This document shows, one piece after another, positions 30,841-42,879 of a stretch of DNA of 64,000 nucleotides; positions within the stretch are counted from its first letter, which is position 1; every line of letters starts with the position of its first letter. Location of the stretch: NCBI RefSeq assembly GCF_950295315.1, contig NC_080177.1, positions 75,527,786-75,591,785 on the forward strand, given 5' to 3'. Both the position numbers and the translations under genes were made by a program. The notes under the pieces were generated by a model. That model had not been told where the DNA came from, ran no database searches, and saw only the letters and a list, made by a program, of their open reading frames with translations. This DNA comes from Erinaceus europaeus (Eukaryota > Chordata > Mammalia > Eulipotyphla > Erinaceidae).

Positions 30841-31520
30841 TTATTAGTGATGTAATAATGATTAACAAGACAGTAGGATAAGAGGGATACAATTCCACAC
30901 AATTCCCACCACCAGAGTTCTATATCCCATCGCTTCCCTTGAAAGCTTTCCTATTTGTGATCCCTCTGGGAGTATGGACCCAGGGTCATTATGGGGTGCA
31001 GAAGGTGGAAGGTCCAGTTTCTGTAATTGTTTCTATGCTGAACATGGGTGTTAGCAGATGGTTCCATACACCAGCCTATTTCTGTCTTTCCCTAGTAGAG
31101 TAGGGCTCTGGAGAGGTGGGGTTCCAGGACACATGGGTGAGGTTGTCTGCCCAGGGACGTCAGGTTGGCATCTTGGTAACATCTACAACTTGGTAGCTGA
31201 AAAGTGGTAAGATATAATTATAATCAGGAACCTAGAGGTAAGAATAGAGCAGATGGAACTAAGGGTCTTGCTCTGGGAAGATGCTAGGAAGTCTGTTTTA
31301 GGTATATTCCAAGAGGCCCATGACTAGTAATTTTTGCCTGTGCCTGATAGCTAACAGGCAGGTGGGCTCAAAGTATTGTCCGGGAAGATGGTGTTAGAGT
31401 TGAGAATAGGTCTAGAAAGCTGCATTAGGGCAGAAAGCAGCTCTCAAATAGGAGGAAAACATAGAAATACCATTAACTATAGATCCCATCATTCTGACCT
31501 AGGGCCCATATTTATAAATA
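30841..31520 (-). mobile_element. Family X retroposon, about 0.7 kb
   Basis: Starts next to the solo LTR: ATGATTAACAAGACAGTAGG, CCACCACCAGAGTTCTATAT, GGGAGTATGGACCCAGGG, and upstream parts through GGGAAGATGGTGTTAGAGTT. It is a diverged subfamily. Confidence 0.82.
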
Positions 31521-31561
31521 TGAACATTTTTATAATTTATTTTCTTTTTAAGCCTACATTT

Positions 31562-31690
31562 CAAAATAATAATAATTAACAAGATAGTAGACTAAGAGGG
31601 GTATAATCCCTACCACCAGAGTTCCGTATCCCATATCCTCCATTGGAGGCTTTCCTATTCTTTATCTCTCTAGGAGTACGTTCATACATT
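31562..31690 (-). mobile_element. Family X fragment
   Basis: ATTAACAAGATAGTAGACTA, CTACCACCAGAGTTCCGTAT and TCTCTCTAGGAGTACG. A second, shorter copy next to the previous one. Confidence 0.78.
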
Positions 31691-31691
31691 T

Positions 31692-32535
31692 TGTTAGACT
31701 GATCCATTCCTAAGTATGATACATTTAACAAACTTCTAGCTTTCAGTTTGCTTTGCAAAGCAGCTTAAAATTCTAGTTCAAAGCTATCATTATTGTAGAT
31801 TTTGGATCCTAACATAATAGCCACAGTGAGGCGGGTGGGGAGATTATAACCTGACACATACATTTGCTTTTTACAGAGAAAGGAAAGTGATTTTATCCTA
31901 GGTGTCAGTTTGTACCACTATAAAAGAAAGCATAGTGAATGGCAAAGTTGGACTAGGCATTTAAGAAAAATGAATTTTATTTGCATGGAATTATAATAAC
32001 CAAGTTTCAAAAGCAACTCTGAAATGTGTTAAATTTCTGGCAGAGTTTGTTCTATTTTGAAGAATGTATTCAGTAGATAATTTAAGTAACAAAAAGGAGC
32101 TTGTGAATATTTTTACTACCAAATATCAAATTAATGAAAAGCTGGAATTTAACGTTCTCTCTGTTAAAATAACAAGTTAGTCTGGGGCCACATGTAAAGC
32201 ATCACAAAATATTGTTCTGCAAGTCTGTGAAATCTATAAAGATAGTAGAGACTATAGCTCATCAGAAAAAAAAAGTCTTTGTTCGGTAATGATATTTTTC
32301 ACATCCTTAATTTTAACAAAGAAAAAAAGTAAAGATTTCTCATTTTAATAAAAATCCCTTACATTCATGTGACCTTACTTGATGTTATTTTAAAATACTC
32401 CATTCTCGCTTAGATCAAGGAGATAATCATGCAACAGCTGTCAGCATCCTTGATGCCAAGTAGTCAAGCACCTTGTAATAAGTTTTGATGTTGTCATCCT
32501 ACCTTCAGACCCTAAAATTAAAAAAATTAAAAAAC
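31692..32535. other. AT-rich unique DNA, no feature seen
   Basis: No coding frame or recognised repeat. Confidence 0.45.
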
Positions 32536-32539
32536 TGAA

Positions 32540-32937
32540 AAATTATTTATTAGGGATTGATGGTTTGTGGTATAGGCTTTAAACACATAGGATGAACCTC
32601 TTATCTGCCCTTGATATGTTTCTGGGAGACAGCTGCTCCCCTAAAATAGTGCCCCCTATCCCATGGTAGATAAGGGGCCCAATGTCCCTTCATCCTTTCT
32701 CTTCCCCTCCTTTCCCAGTGTCCTTTGTTTTGGCGCAATACACCACACCTCGTCCAAGTTTTGCCTTACATTTTTCCTTATGAGTGAGGCCATTTGGTAC
32801 TGGTCTTTTTCTTCCTGGGTTGTCTTTCCTAACACAGTACTTTCAAGTTCTGATGAGAATATTGCAAAGTAGACAACTTACTCATTTTTAATAACTGCAT
32901 ACTATTCCACTGTGTATGTGTCCCATAACTTTCTTTT
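32540..32937 (-). mobile_element. L1 fragment, ORF2 end and 3' UTR
   Basis: TTTAATAACTGCATACTATT and CCACTGTGTATGTGTCCCAT are the antisense of the L1 ORF2 C-terminal motif. CTTATGAGTGAGGCCATTTG belongs to the adjoining 3' region. The next SINE interrupts it. Confidence 0.75.
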
Positions 32938-33118
32938 TATTTCTTTTAACTTGATAAGACAGAGACAAATTGAGTGAGGAGAAGAAAAATGAGAAGGAGA
33001 GATACCTGCAGCCCTGCCTCACTGCTCACGAAGTTCCCCTCTGTTTGACCAGGTGCTTAAACCTGGGTCCCTGTATACGGTTTTGTATGCTTTCAATCAG
33101 GTGTGTCACAGCCTGGCC
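32938..33118 (-). mobile_element. tRNA-derived SINE, type A short form
   Basis: TTGATAAGACAGAGACAAAT, CAGCCCTGCCTCACTGC, CTTAAACCTGGGTCCC and CACAGCCTGGCCC. Confidence 0.88.
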
Positions 33119-33280
33119 CTTTTAACGCTACACTTTTTGTGGGTGGAAAGTAAAAGTTTTTTCTCTTTTCTTTAATAAGCTATCAGCATCTCTAGATTCA
33201 TTGAACTATATTTTTTAAACTAAAATATGAAATATCTTAGTAGTATCTTGTTCTTACTAACCCTTCAGAATCTGGTGAGA

Positions 33281-34690
33281 CCTTTCTTAGTTCATAGGAC
33301 TCCTTAATTCCATTTTGGATGGTGCACTTCTTAATAAAATCTCAAAACCTAGTTATAGACCAGGGCCTATGAGATAGGGCTTATGTGCACATGTATCCAC
33401 AAGTTGGGGAAAAATATATACCTTAAAGCAAAAGGGCACAATAGTTTTTAGAGAGTCAATAAATGAAACAAGCAAGTAGAAAGACCCAAAACGACACCAT
33501 AAACTACCTAACGAAATAGTTTCTTCTTAGACCTAGATATGCCCCTCACCTACCTCCTATTACATGTCCCTCAGTCACTCCAAAACTAACCTTGTCAGAC
33601 AAAGTAAGGACTACAAAAGCTGAATAAGGGCAAGAGACTAGCACACATTAATGATGACTCTTTAGTCACTACCAGGCCACCCCACCACCTGGGGCCCTAG
33701 TCAGGGAGTCCTGGGATTCCCACACAGACATGATGGGCCTAGACCTCTAACAGATCCATCTGGCCACTGTCACTGGTCTCCATCAGGAACAACATAATGA
33801 ACCCCTTTGTGGGCCCCTATTGGACCCTGCCCTCAATGTAGATCAACAATAGTAGGGACTGTTCCATTTCCCGAAGGGAGGTTGGATAACATATTTTACC
33901 TACCGCCAGAGGATGATGGGTCCTGAAATTAGTGCAGCCTGGTATATTCCTAGCCGTGACCACAGAATGCAAGTTCAGACCTACAGGGATGCAGAGGTTA
34001 CATAGTCTCTTGTGCTGAATATGGGCCCCAGATCAAATCATGGGGTACACAGTTATCATATTCGTATACTTTCCCCATATTTGGGAGCTACTCTCTGCCC
34101 TGGTCCATCTTTCTGGTCCTTTTTCCAATTATGACACCATCTCCCCAGATAATCACTTGGGTCCACCTGCATGCTAGATGTCAGGCTCAGGCAAAAACTA
34201 GTAAAGTCATGGGCCCCTTGGAATATACCTAAAATAGACCTACTAGCTTTTTCCAAAACAGAGACCCCAAATCTTCATCTGCAGTATTCTTGCCTTTAGG
34301 TTCATGATTAGTCAACAATTTCTTCTGCTTTATATCTTACCTCCTTTTCAGCCACCAGGTTCCAGATAATACCATGATGTCAACGTGACTTCCCTGGGTA
34401 GATGACCCCACCAATGTGTCCTGGAGCCTCACCTCCTCAGACTCCTGTTCCACTAGGGGAAGAGAGAGACAGGCTGGGGTATGAATCCACCTGCCAGTGC
34501 CTATATTCAGCAGAGAAGCAATTACAGAAGCCAGACCTTCCACCTTCTGCACCCCATACTCCCAGAGGGATAAAGAATGGGAAGCTATCAAGGAAGGGGA
34601 TTGGATACAGAGTTCTGGTGATGGTAATTATATGGAATTGTACCCCTCTTATCCTATGGTCTTGTCAATATTTCCATTTTATAAATAAAT
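33281..34690 (+). mobile_element. Family X retroposon, long copy (about 1.4 kb)
   Basis: Sense strand from CAGAATCTGGTGAGACC through AACCTAGTTATAGACCAGGG, ATGATGACTCTTTAGTCACT, GGGCCCCTATTGGACCC, CATATTTGGGAGCTACTC, to GTCTTGTCAATATTTCC and ATAAATAAATAATAATAAAA. It aligns with 62.7-64.0 kb. No coding frame was seen, so it is probably the long 3' UTR of a lineage L1. Confidence 0.88.
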
Positions 34691-34702
34691 AAATAATAAT
34701 AA

Positions 34703-34840
34703 AAGATACATTTATTTGCTAACGAGAGAGAGAGAGAGAGAGTCAGAGAATCACAGTTATATGCAATGTCTGCAATCAAACCCAGTAAGTCATGCGTATA
34801 AATCCAAGTCTAGCCTCTGCATACCTCCCAGGTCACCAAC
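34703..34840 (-). mobile_element. SINE-like element, type D
   Basis: TACATTTATTTGCTAACGAG, (GA)n, GTCTGCAATCAAACCCAG and CATACCTCCCAGGTCACC parallel the inverted copy at 56.5 kb. Confidence 0.6.
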
Positions 34841-34844
34841 GTAA

Positions 34845-35445
34845 TCAATTTTCCCTACTGTATCCACCCCTCAAAATCTAACTCTCCACCCCTCCTGCCT
34901 TCACAGCCACCAAGAACGAGGAAGTATTTAGGGAAAAGTATCCTTTTCAGCTGCACTATTATTAGCACTTGGAACATGTATCATCTCCGTGATATCATTC
35001 AGCTTTAGAGGAGTCTTCAATCTCTGGAACCCCCTGAGGAACTTTTTTGCAAGATGTCACTGTGTTCACCTCAAAGTTTTCAAATGCACTCCTGCCTCCA
35101 CCTAAATAAACATTCCCACACAGTCAGCATTGACTGTGATGCTTGAGGGAGCGAGCTGCACCTGGCCCCTCACCCTGCAACATTTTGTTGGTTGCTTCCT
35201 TTCTCTTCATGCTTACCGTTGATTCACAGGCTGTATTCACTCCTTTTCAACCAGAAACCTTACTTTTGTTGAATATGTCAGAAGGTAAAAACATGGTATT
35301 TTCCATTTTCTCATTACTTCCAACTAAAAAATTACCTCCTGATGCCTGTACACAGGGACCCCTCTATTCCACATTCTCATCTCTAGTGAAGCTTTGTGCC
35401 TCTTCTGACAAGATTTTAGAAATCACTTCCTCTATTAGCTTATAA
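34845..35445. other. Unique DNA, no gene recognised
   Basis: A 100-aa plus-strand frame (35143-35445) has no recognisable domain, and its base pattern does not suggest coding. Confidence 0.4.
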
Positions 35446-35462
35446 AACACGATGGGGGAGGG

Positions 35463-35704
35463 GAGTCAGGCGGTAGCTCAGTGGGTTAAGCGCACGTGGC
35501 TCAAAGCGGAAGGTTCGAGCCCCCGGCTCCCCACCTGCAGGGGAGTCGCTTCACAGGCAATGAAGCAGGTCTGCAGGTGTCTTTCTCTTCCCCTTCTGTC
35601 TCCATTTCTCTCTGTCCTATCTAACAATGACGACATCAATAACAATAATAACTACAACAATAAAACAACAAGGGCAACAAAAGGGAATAAATAAATATAA
35701 AAAA
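35463..35704 (+). mobile_element. tRNA-derived SINE, type A
   Basis: GGAGTCAGGCGGTAGCTCAG head with a deletion before GGTTCGAGCCCCC, and CAAGGGCAACAAAAGGG tail. Duplication AACACGATGGGGGA at about 35447-35460 and 35706-35719. Confidence 0.95.
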
Positions 35705-35734
35705 AAACACGATGGGGGATAATAGTGCTTTTCA

Positions 35735-35922
35735 AGACTTCCGCATGGACAACATACCTAGATGAATCCAGCTGAGGATAATGAATATGCACTTCCTGAT
35801 ACTGAAATTAATTGCAGGATTGCTGTATAGGAGTTTGATTGCTAGATCATATGCTATTTCCATTTGCATTGGTTTCAGGATTCTCTGTTCTGTTCTCTAC
35901 AGTGGTTGTAGCAGTTTGAAAT
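35735..35922 (-). mobile_element. L1 fragment (ORF2 C-terminal region)
   Basis: GATTGCTAGATCATATGCTA and GTTCTCTACAGTGGTTGTAG parallel the antisense L1 phrase on either side of the ORF2 DPAIPLLG motif. Confidence 0.6.
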
Positions 35923-36682
35923 CTTTTCCTTATAGAGTCCACCAGGCCTAAATTATTTTGTCAAAAATCTGACCCTCCCGAATGAAGCTTCGCACTCTGC
36001 TGCTTAGAAATATGCTCATTGCGACTCTCTACCATCTCAATGGTTTAGCTTTGCTCCACTGCTTCCGAAATACTCCCCAGAATCTCTCAACAAAGTGAGC
36101 TTTCTAACTGCGGTTATCCATAGATGTGTTGCTTTTCCAATAGCTATTTTGTTGGCATTTCCCCCCCCCCCCCTTGGGAGCTAGTATTGTGACAACCCAG
36201 AAGGAAGAAATTGTGTACTCTGATTTATTCACTTCAAGTTTAAATACCCAAGTTTACTTTCTGTAAAGAATTGTTTGACTCTTTAATTCTGTGATGTGGG
36301 TGTGCAGAAGTTGATCTTGTGTGTGCTCTCACTGGCTCACAGAGCTAATTTTCAAATAATCAAGTATTTTGCAAGCAGTGTTGTTAAAAGAATTGAGAAC
36401 TTTAAATTGGCCATGGTAGAAGTAGTTACAACATGGAAACTGGCAAATAACACAAATCAGAGATTTTTTTTTTCCTTCTCATTTGTATGCTAGTAGGAAA
36501 ACACACTGCTGCTTTGTTGCTGGGTTGATCTCATGTGGGATTCTCAAGGGAGCCTTTGCTCATATTAGGAGGAAGGGGTGGAAAACAGTCTATCTTTTGA
36601 AATACTGGAAATTTATGTTACATTATTATTAGGGACCCATTTAATTTTTTCCTTTACAAAAAGGAAATAGAGAATTGTACAA
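35923..36682. other. Unique DNA, no feature seen
   Basis: A C run at about 36161-36174. Otherwise nothing is recognised. Confidence 0.45.
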
Positions 36683-36802
36683 GGTGGGGGTTGGTGGTGG
36701 TGCACCTGGTTGGACACACAAGTTACAATGCACAAGGACCCAGGTTCAAGCCCCCAGTTCCCACCTGCAGGGGGAAAGCTTTGCAAGTAGTGAAGCAGGG
36801 CT

Positions 36803-36838
<36 letters not shown>

Positions 36839-36872
36839 CTCCTCTATCCAATAAAGAAATAAAGATTAAAAT
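36683..36872 (+). mobile_element. tRNA-derived SINE, type A short form, with (CT)n
   Basis: GGTGGTGGTGCACCTGGTTG, GGTTCAAGCCCCC, (CT)n at 36808-36835, AATAAAGAAATAAAG tail. Confidence 0.93.
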
Positions 36873-37745
36873 AGTCAAATAACAGTGTAAGCAAAAAAAA
36901 AAATCTGTCAGTTGAAATAGGTTGAAATGTAACACAAATAATTTGTCTAAAAGAACATTTATTGCGGGGAAAAGCAAACACATTAAACTCCAAACTGTGG
37001 TTCACTGGATGTAATTCCTAAGCAGAAAAGTAAAATTGACTTTTGTTTTCTTTCTGTCAATGTCCTCTATAGTTTGTTCTTCTGGTTTGAGGAAAAGGTT
37101 GGGATTGATTAGATTCTTTGTCCTTGGGGAATGCTGGATGGTAAATAAATGGACAGGTGTGATTTACACATATTTTATTAGTTTTTATTACTGTGAGGAC
37201 TGACTTCCTGGGTTATATTTATTCCTTCTGTGGGAACACTTTAATTAAAGGAACTGGTGACAGCAGATGGGAGAGCTATACAATTCACTCTCTTTTATTT
37301 TCTTTTTTGATATAAGATGTTGAATTATTGTAATGAAATCAACATGTAAATCCTTGGGGAATTTGATCGATAAAGAAATTAAAATTCAAGCATAGTTATT
37401 GTACCTATAACTCTCTTTTCAAGCCCAGTAGGAGCCTAAGCAACTTCTCTCCCTCTGTGTAAGTTAAAAAAAAAAAAAAATCTGAGCTCTCTGGGCAGGT
37501 CTCCTTTGCATCACATTTTTCCTTCCCACAGACCTGAAGTTTTCTAACTGAGAAAGAGGCAGAGTTGAGAAAACTTGACACTTGTTTATATACATTTATA
37601 AAATTATGTAATACTTAGGAAGCTTTGAGTTATTAGTGTCTCTGAATTTTCAAAATTACAAAAAAAAAAAAAAAGACTAGAAGGTTGAAATTACAGCCTG
37701 AATGCCACATTGTTAGTGGCAGAATTAGAACCAGATTAGACAAGT
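36873..37745. other. Mostly unique DNA, possible MIR remnant at 37640-37735
   Basis: GCCACATTGTTAGTGGCAGA and ATTAGAACCAGATTAGAC resemble the MIR 3' body. The rest shows nothing. Confidence 0.35.
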
Positions 37746-37748
37746 GTC

Positions 37749-38047
37749 TTTTTTTTTTTTAATTGCCACTAGTGTTATTGCTGGGGCTCAGTGCCTGCAT
37801 AACATATCCAGAGCTCCTGGTGGTCAGCCCTTCTTTCCTTCTTTCCCTCCTTCCTCTTCCTCTTCCTCTTTCTATACAGGCAAAGAGGAATTGAGAAGGA
37901 AAAGGATGATAGAGAGGGAGAGATAAAGAGAGACACCTGTATCACTGCTTTTGATACTTCCTCTGCAGGTAGAGAACGAGGTCTTGAACTCAAGTCACTG
38001 TACACGGCATCATATGTGCTGTACCTACTGAGCCACCACTTGACCCC
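37749..38047 (-). mobile_element. tRNA-derived SINE, type A long-tail form
   Basis: TTGCCACTAGTGTTATTGCT, AGAGCTCCTGGTGGTCAG tail, inverted body, TCTTGAACTCAAGTCAC and GCCACCACTTGACCCC. Confidence 0.9.
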
Positions 38048-38376
38048 ACAAGTAAGTTTTATGCTACTAGGAATTATAGACTTCAGATTATTTTGGGTTT
38101 TAAAAGTGGTTGGGTTTGTAAAGAAGTAACTAGTCTCACAAACTTTCCCATTTCCCTCTTACATTTTCTCTCTTTGTCTCTCTTCCCTGTTTTTTTTTAA
38201 ATCTTTCCACTGTCTTTAAGACACAGTAAAAAAAAAGGAGCAACCCTTAGAGAGAATCAGCATGACTATATGTCCCCCTATTGTTGAAGGCTCACTGGGA
38301 ATCATATGACAACCTGGAACTTCTTGTATAGAACTTCTTGTATAGAAGAATGAAGGAATGGAAATTTTCTTTACAA
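38048..38376. other. Unique DNA with a short tandem duplication
   Basis: GAACTTCTTGTATA is repeated in tandem at about 38317-38346. Nothing else was recognised. Confidence 0.45.
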
Positions 38377-38377
38377 T

Positions 38378-38591
38378 TAAAAAACTTAAATTATCTTTAT
38401 TTATTGGATAGAGATAGTCATAAATCGAGAGGGAAGGGGTGATTGAAAGGGAGAGATACAGAGAGACATCTGCAACAAAGCTTCACCACTCACAAAGCTT
38501 TACCTCAGCAGGTGGGGACCAGGGGCTTGAACCTGGATCCTTGTGCATTATAACATGTGTACTCTAATATGTGCACCACCACCTGGCCCTG
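38378..38591 (-). mobile_element. tRNA-derived SINE, type A short form
   Basis: TTATTGGATAGAGATAGTCA, GGGCTTGAACCTGGATCC, GCACCACCACCTGGCCC. Confidence 0.93.
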
Positions 38592-39320
38592 AGAAGCAGA
38601 ATTGTTCTACAACTGGCTTTTTAGAAGTGACATCTACCATTTTCTCATTTCTCTAAAGAGTCTTAGGAAAACACAGCCTGCCAAATTAATTTACTGTTCC
38701 CCATCCTATAGTCTTAAGAGGTACTTAGCCATATTTTTCCTGTGGGCAAACTGTAGAAAATTACTTGTGGAATTAGCCACATTACCTCTTTATGGTCACT
38801 AGAGTGTCATTCAGTAAATTGCTTCTCTAGTGTTCCTTAGTGACTGGAAAGAATTAATGAAGTTACTGGATAATTCCTTCACTGTGATAATCTGGCTATA
38901 ATTTGCTAAAATGAAGGCCCAATGTATTGCAAGACTTTTTGGACAACTATTACACTTTTACATTCGTTCAAACATTTACCAAATATTTAGTGAGCATACA
39001 CCCTACCATAAGGCCCTCTCTCTTTTAGGTACTGTCAGGAGGAGATGAGAAAAATCAGTTCCTGACATCACAAAAATAAGAGTAGGTACAGAGGAGCAAG
39101 TAACACTTACATAGTATCTAAGATTACTCCCAAGAACCTGGCATTGTGATCTAGGGCTTACTGCAGTGGTGGTTGTGGTGGGGGTGGCACAGGCAACAGT
39201 GATGGTGGTGGGTGGTGGTGGGTGGTGGTGGGTGCATGTCGGAGCAGAGGTGGTAACAGCAGGAGTGAGTTGTGCCACTGATGGATGAAATGGAGATCAC
39301 AGGAAAATAACTGCTGGTCC
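38592..39320. other. Mostly unique DNA, with a (GGT)n tract and an old-repeat remnant
   Basis: At 38965-39065 AAATATTTAGTGAGCATACA and GGTACTGTCAGGAGGAGA echo the same ancient repeat seen at 7.4 kb. GGTGGT-rich low complexity lies at 39170-39240. Confidence 0.45.
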
Positions 39321-39642
39321 AGGGGCCGGGCAGTGGCGCACCCGATTAAGCACACATACTATGAAGCGTAAGGACCCATGCAAGGACCCAGGTTAGAGTC
39401 CCTGCTCCCCACCAGTGGTGTGTGTGTGGGCAGGGGGGAGTCACTTCACAAGCAGTAAGGCAGGTCTGCAGGTGTCTTTCTCTCTTCTTTTCTGTCTCCC
39501 CCTCCTCAATTTCTCTCTGTTATATCCAAAAAAAAAGTTAAAAAAATGGCTGCAGGGATAATGGATTCATAGCAGGCACTGAGCCCTAACAATAACTATG
39601 GAGGCAATAATACTACTAATAAATTAATAAATGAAATAAAAA
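39321..39642 (+). mobile_element. tRNA-derived SINE, type A with long tail
   Basis: GGGGCCGGGCAGTGGCGCAC, CCCAGGTTAGAGTCCCTG (B box changed), tail ATGGCTGCAGGGATAATGG and GAGCCCTAACAATAACTATG. Confidence 0.92.
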
Positions 39643-39644
39643 AT

Positions 39645-40380
39645 TGCTAGTTTGCTTTCTGAAGAACAAATAGGAATTAGTCTCTCCAAGAAGGACTGTG
39701 TAGAAACACTTCTGCCCCATGGTGCTCAAATGTATACAGATTTTAGTTCTAAATTCCAATGAAGTTACCACACTATCTTTCCTGAAAGGTTCCACAAGCC
39801 ATCACCTGCAAATGTGGTCTGGCTCTGCTGAAGAGTGGTGTGAATCTCTGCACATGGCCTTACATCTCTCTGTGCATTTGGAATCGATTCCAGTGGAGAA
39901 TGTAGTTCACGTCTTGGTTTTTGGCCCCAAGTCAGCGTTTGATTCAAAGCGATACCTTCTCTAGCCCCTTTGCTCTAGCAGGAAGTACGCTATGCATCAC
40001 CAGACTGCCTGGTAACATTGACACTTTTATGTGTGCCTGAGAAATAATTCCGGTGGCTGAAAGGCCAAAAAGTTTGTAGAGCAGGGTTTTGGAGAAATAA
40101 GCAAAATGAAGACAACCTGTTAAATTCTTCCAGCAGTGATACACTTTACGAAAAATGATATTCTGGGGACGAAGGTCACTGAGGTGAGGACAATGATGCA
40201 TGAGGTTGTCAAATAAATCTTATATGTGTCCTATAATTTTTTATCTGCTCCAGGTCAGAAGGAATTTAAAAGTGCCTTGCAAACAGGAATGGGGCAGCCA
40301 GAGTATCCTTCAAAGGGTACTCAGGAGAAATGCAGGATAAAAAAATATCTTTCTTGCTCTTGGTTTGTTGGGTCCGATTT

Positions 40381-40383
<3 letters not shown>
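39645..40383. other. Unique DNA, no feature seen
   Basis: Frames up to 91 aa have no recognisable product. Confidence 0.45.

Positions 40384-40422
<39 letters not shown>
40384..40422. repeat. (GT)n microsatellite
   Basis: About 19 GT units. Confidence 0.97.
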
Positions 40423-40424
<2 letters not shown>

Positions 40425-40496
40425 GGTGGTCCCACTTCCCTTACCAAACAATTCTTGGACATCAGCAGTGCTGTTCAAGAACTCCAGTAAACTTAG

Positions 40497-41272
40497 CATA
40501 GGGGCCTGTGCAACCTCTGCATCCACAGGTCTGAACTCACATTCCATGGTCAGAGCTAAGAACATTCTAGGCTTCACTCATTCCTGTGTTAAGTATGAGT
40601 AGACATGGGCCCTAGGTCAGATTGATGGAGTTTACAGTTAATGGTATTTATATACTTTTCCCATATTTGGGAACTACTTTCTGCCCTGGTCCACCTTTCT
40701 AGTCCTATTTTCAACTCTGACACCATCTTCCCAGACAGTACTTCCAGCTCACCTGCATGTTACATGCTGGGCTGAGGCAAAAATGAGTAGTCATGGGCTT
40801 CTTAGGATAGACCTAAAATAGACTTCCTAGCTTCTTCCCTCATGAAGGCCTTAAATCTGCTACATTCTTACCTTTGGGTTCCTGCTTACTAAACAATTCA
40901 TTCTACTTTATATCTTAATACTTTTCAGTCACCAAGTTGCAGATGCTATCATGACACCTACCTAACTTCCCTTGGCAGATGACCTCACCAATGTGTCCTG
41001 GAACCCCAACTTCCCTCCACTAGAGAAAGATAGAAAGAGTCTAGGAGTATGGATTGACCTGTCAATGCCCATGTCTAGTGGAGAAGCAACTACAGAAACC
41101 AAACCTTCTACCTTCTGCACCCCATAGAGATATTTGATCCATACTCCCAGTGGGATAAAAAAAAATAGGGAAGCTTCCAATGGAGGGGATGGGATATAGA
41201 ACTCTGGTGGTTAGAGTTGTACCCATCTTATCCCATAATCTTGTCGATCATTATTAAGTCACTAATTAAAAA
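40497..41272 (+). mobile_element. Family X retroposon with 5' inversion
   Basis: From about 40585 the copy reads sense (ATATTTGGGAACTACTTTCT ... CTTATCCCATAATCTTGTCG). The preceding segment 40497-40582 is the neighbouring upstream part in reverse orientation (CTCTGCATCCACAGGTCTGA). This 5' inversion is the known mark of L1 twin priming. Confidence 0.82.
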
Positions 41273-41817
41273 AAAAACAACAACACTCAACTAAATCCTG
41301 AAGCCAGTGCTCAGTCTTTTTCTCCCCCACCCCACCAAACACACACACTTCAGATATTAGAGTGTGTGTCTGAATGACTGACTGTAAATGAGAGGTTTCC
41401 CCAAACCCGTCTTTGGACTCACTTCATTTGTTAGAGTAGCTTACAGAACTCAGGAAGCCTGTTTGCTCACTAGATGAGACTGACTCATTCCAAAGGATGT
41501 TACAGGATCAGAACCAACACTCAGATGGAGAGATATATAGGGCAAACAGAGAAGTGTATTTCCCCATGAAGTCTGGGGCAACACCATGCCAGGAGACAGT
41601 AGCATTCTTACTCCTGAGTCTGGAAGCTCTCTAGATGTCTAGATGACCACCTTTTTGATCTCTCCTGCTTTCTAAATGTGAAGCAGACACCTTGAATACT
41701 TAAAAAAAGACACTGATGTATCTGTTTGAAAACAGTAATGTAGGAAACTTCATAGCAAGGAGGAGGGAAATTTCACAAAGACAGAGAAGACATACAGAAG
41801 AAGGGGGAGATTTATAT
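41273..41817. repeat. Unique DNA with a possible ancient LTR-type remnant (41400-41690)
   Basis: AGTAGCTTACAGAACTCAGG, GGATGTTACAGGATCAGAAC and CAGATGGAGAGATATATAGG resemble a widespread old mammalian LTR-like repeat. Family not determined. Confidence 0.4.
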
Positions 41818-42195
41818 TTATTTATTTATTTATTTATAAAATGGAAATAATGACAAGACTATAGGAAAGAGGGGTACATTTCCATACAATAGCCACCACC
41901 AGAACTCCATATCTCATCCCCTCCCCTGATAGCTTCCTTATTCTTTATCCCTCTGGGAGTATGGACCCCCCAAGGTCACTATGGGGTGCAGAAGGTGGAA
42001 GTCTGGCTTCTGTAATTGCTTCCCTGCTGAACATGGGCGTTGACTGGTCGATCCATACTCCCAGCCTGTCTGTCTTTCCCTAGTGGGGCAGAGCTCTGGG
42101 GAGGCGGGGCTCCAGGACACATGGTGGGGTCCTCTGCCCAAGGAAGTCAGGTTGGCATCATGGTATCACTTGCAACCTGGTGGCAGAGGAATGAA
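41818..42195 (-). mobile_element. Family X retroposon
   Basis: TTTATTTATAAAATGGAAAT (3' end inverted), CCACCACCAGAACTCCATAT, GGGAGTATGGACCC, GGGGAGGCGGGGCTCCAGG, CAACCTGGTGGCAGAGG. Confidence 0.9.
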
Positions 42196-42429
42196 GATTC
42201 ATTGCTTTGCCACTAGGGGAGGAGATTTTAGATCAAGGAATATTACTTTGAGGAAATACTGTTGGAGAGGATATGCATGGAATGATTATCTGCTTTTTTT
42301 TTTTATGTGATTGTAGTCTCAAACCTGGGCAGGAGCTGGATGGGAGTGAGGGCTGGGGTGTGAGAGTACTTACTGGCAATATATGAAGAGACTGCATAAT
42401 GACTTCCCATGTTTTGCTTATATTTCAAA

Positions 42430-42532
42430 TAGAACCACATCCATCTCCCTTCCTTCCTTCCTCCCTTCCTCTCACCCTTCCTTCCTTCCCCCATCTCTCC
42501 CTTCTTTCCTTCCTCTCTTCCTCCCTTCTTTC
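42430..42532. repeat. CTTC/CTCC pyrimidine tract
   Basis: CTTCCTTCC-type low complexity in the tail of the following inverted SINE. Confidence 0.9.
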
Positions 42533-42812
42533 CTTCCACTACCAGTGTTATCACTGGGGCTTGGTGCCAGCACTGCGTATTTCCTGCCCCTGGTGGCCAC
42601 TCCCCTTACCCCCCACCATTTTATTTGATAGGACAGAGAGATATTGAGAGAGGACTGGCTGATAGGGAGGGAGAGAGAAATATAGACACCTGCAGACCTG
42701 CGTTATTGCTTGTGAAGTGCCCAAGTTGTAGGTGGGGAGCAGGAGCTGAAACCCAGATCCTTGTGCTTTGTACCATGTGCACTTAACCGGGTGTGCCTCC
42801 ACCAGGTTCCTC
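42533..42812 (-). mobile_element. tRNA-derived SINE, type A long-tail form
   Basis: CCAGTGTTATCACTGGGGCT tail, TTATTTGATAGGACAGAGAG, GAGCTGAAACCCAGATCC, GCCTCCACCAGGTTCC. Confidence 0.92.
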
Positions 42813-42825
42813 CCCCTTCTCATCC

Positions 42826-42826
<1 letters not shown>

Positions 42827-42876
<50 letters not shown>
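42827..42876. repeat. (ATCT)n microsatellite
   Basis: About 12 ATCT units. Confidence 0.97.
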
Positions 42877-42879
42877 ATC

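Noticed and set aside
33281..34690. Family X as an LTR or DNA transposon
   Set aside because: Variable 5' truncation, A-rich 3' end, long target duplication at 1598/1881 and a 5' inversion at 40.5 kb all point to LINE-type retroposition.
35143..35445. 100-aa plus-strand frame
   Set aside because: No domain recognised and no supporting signals.
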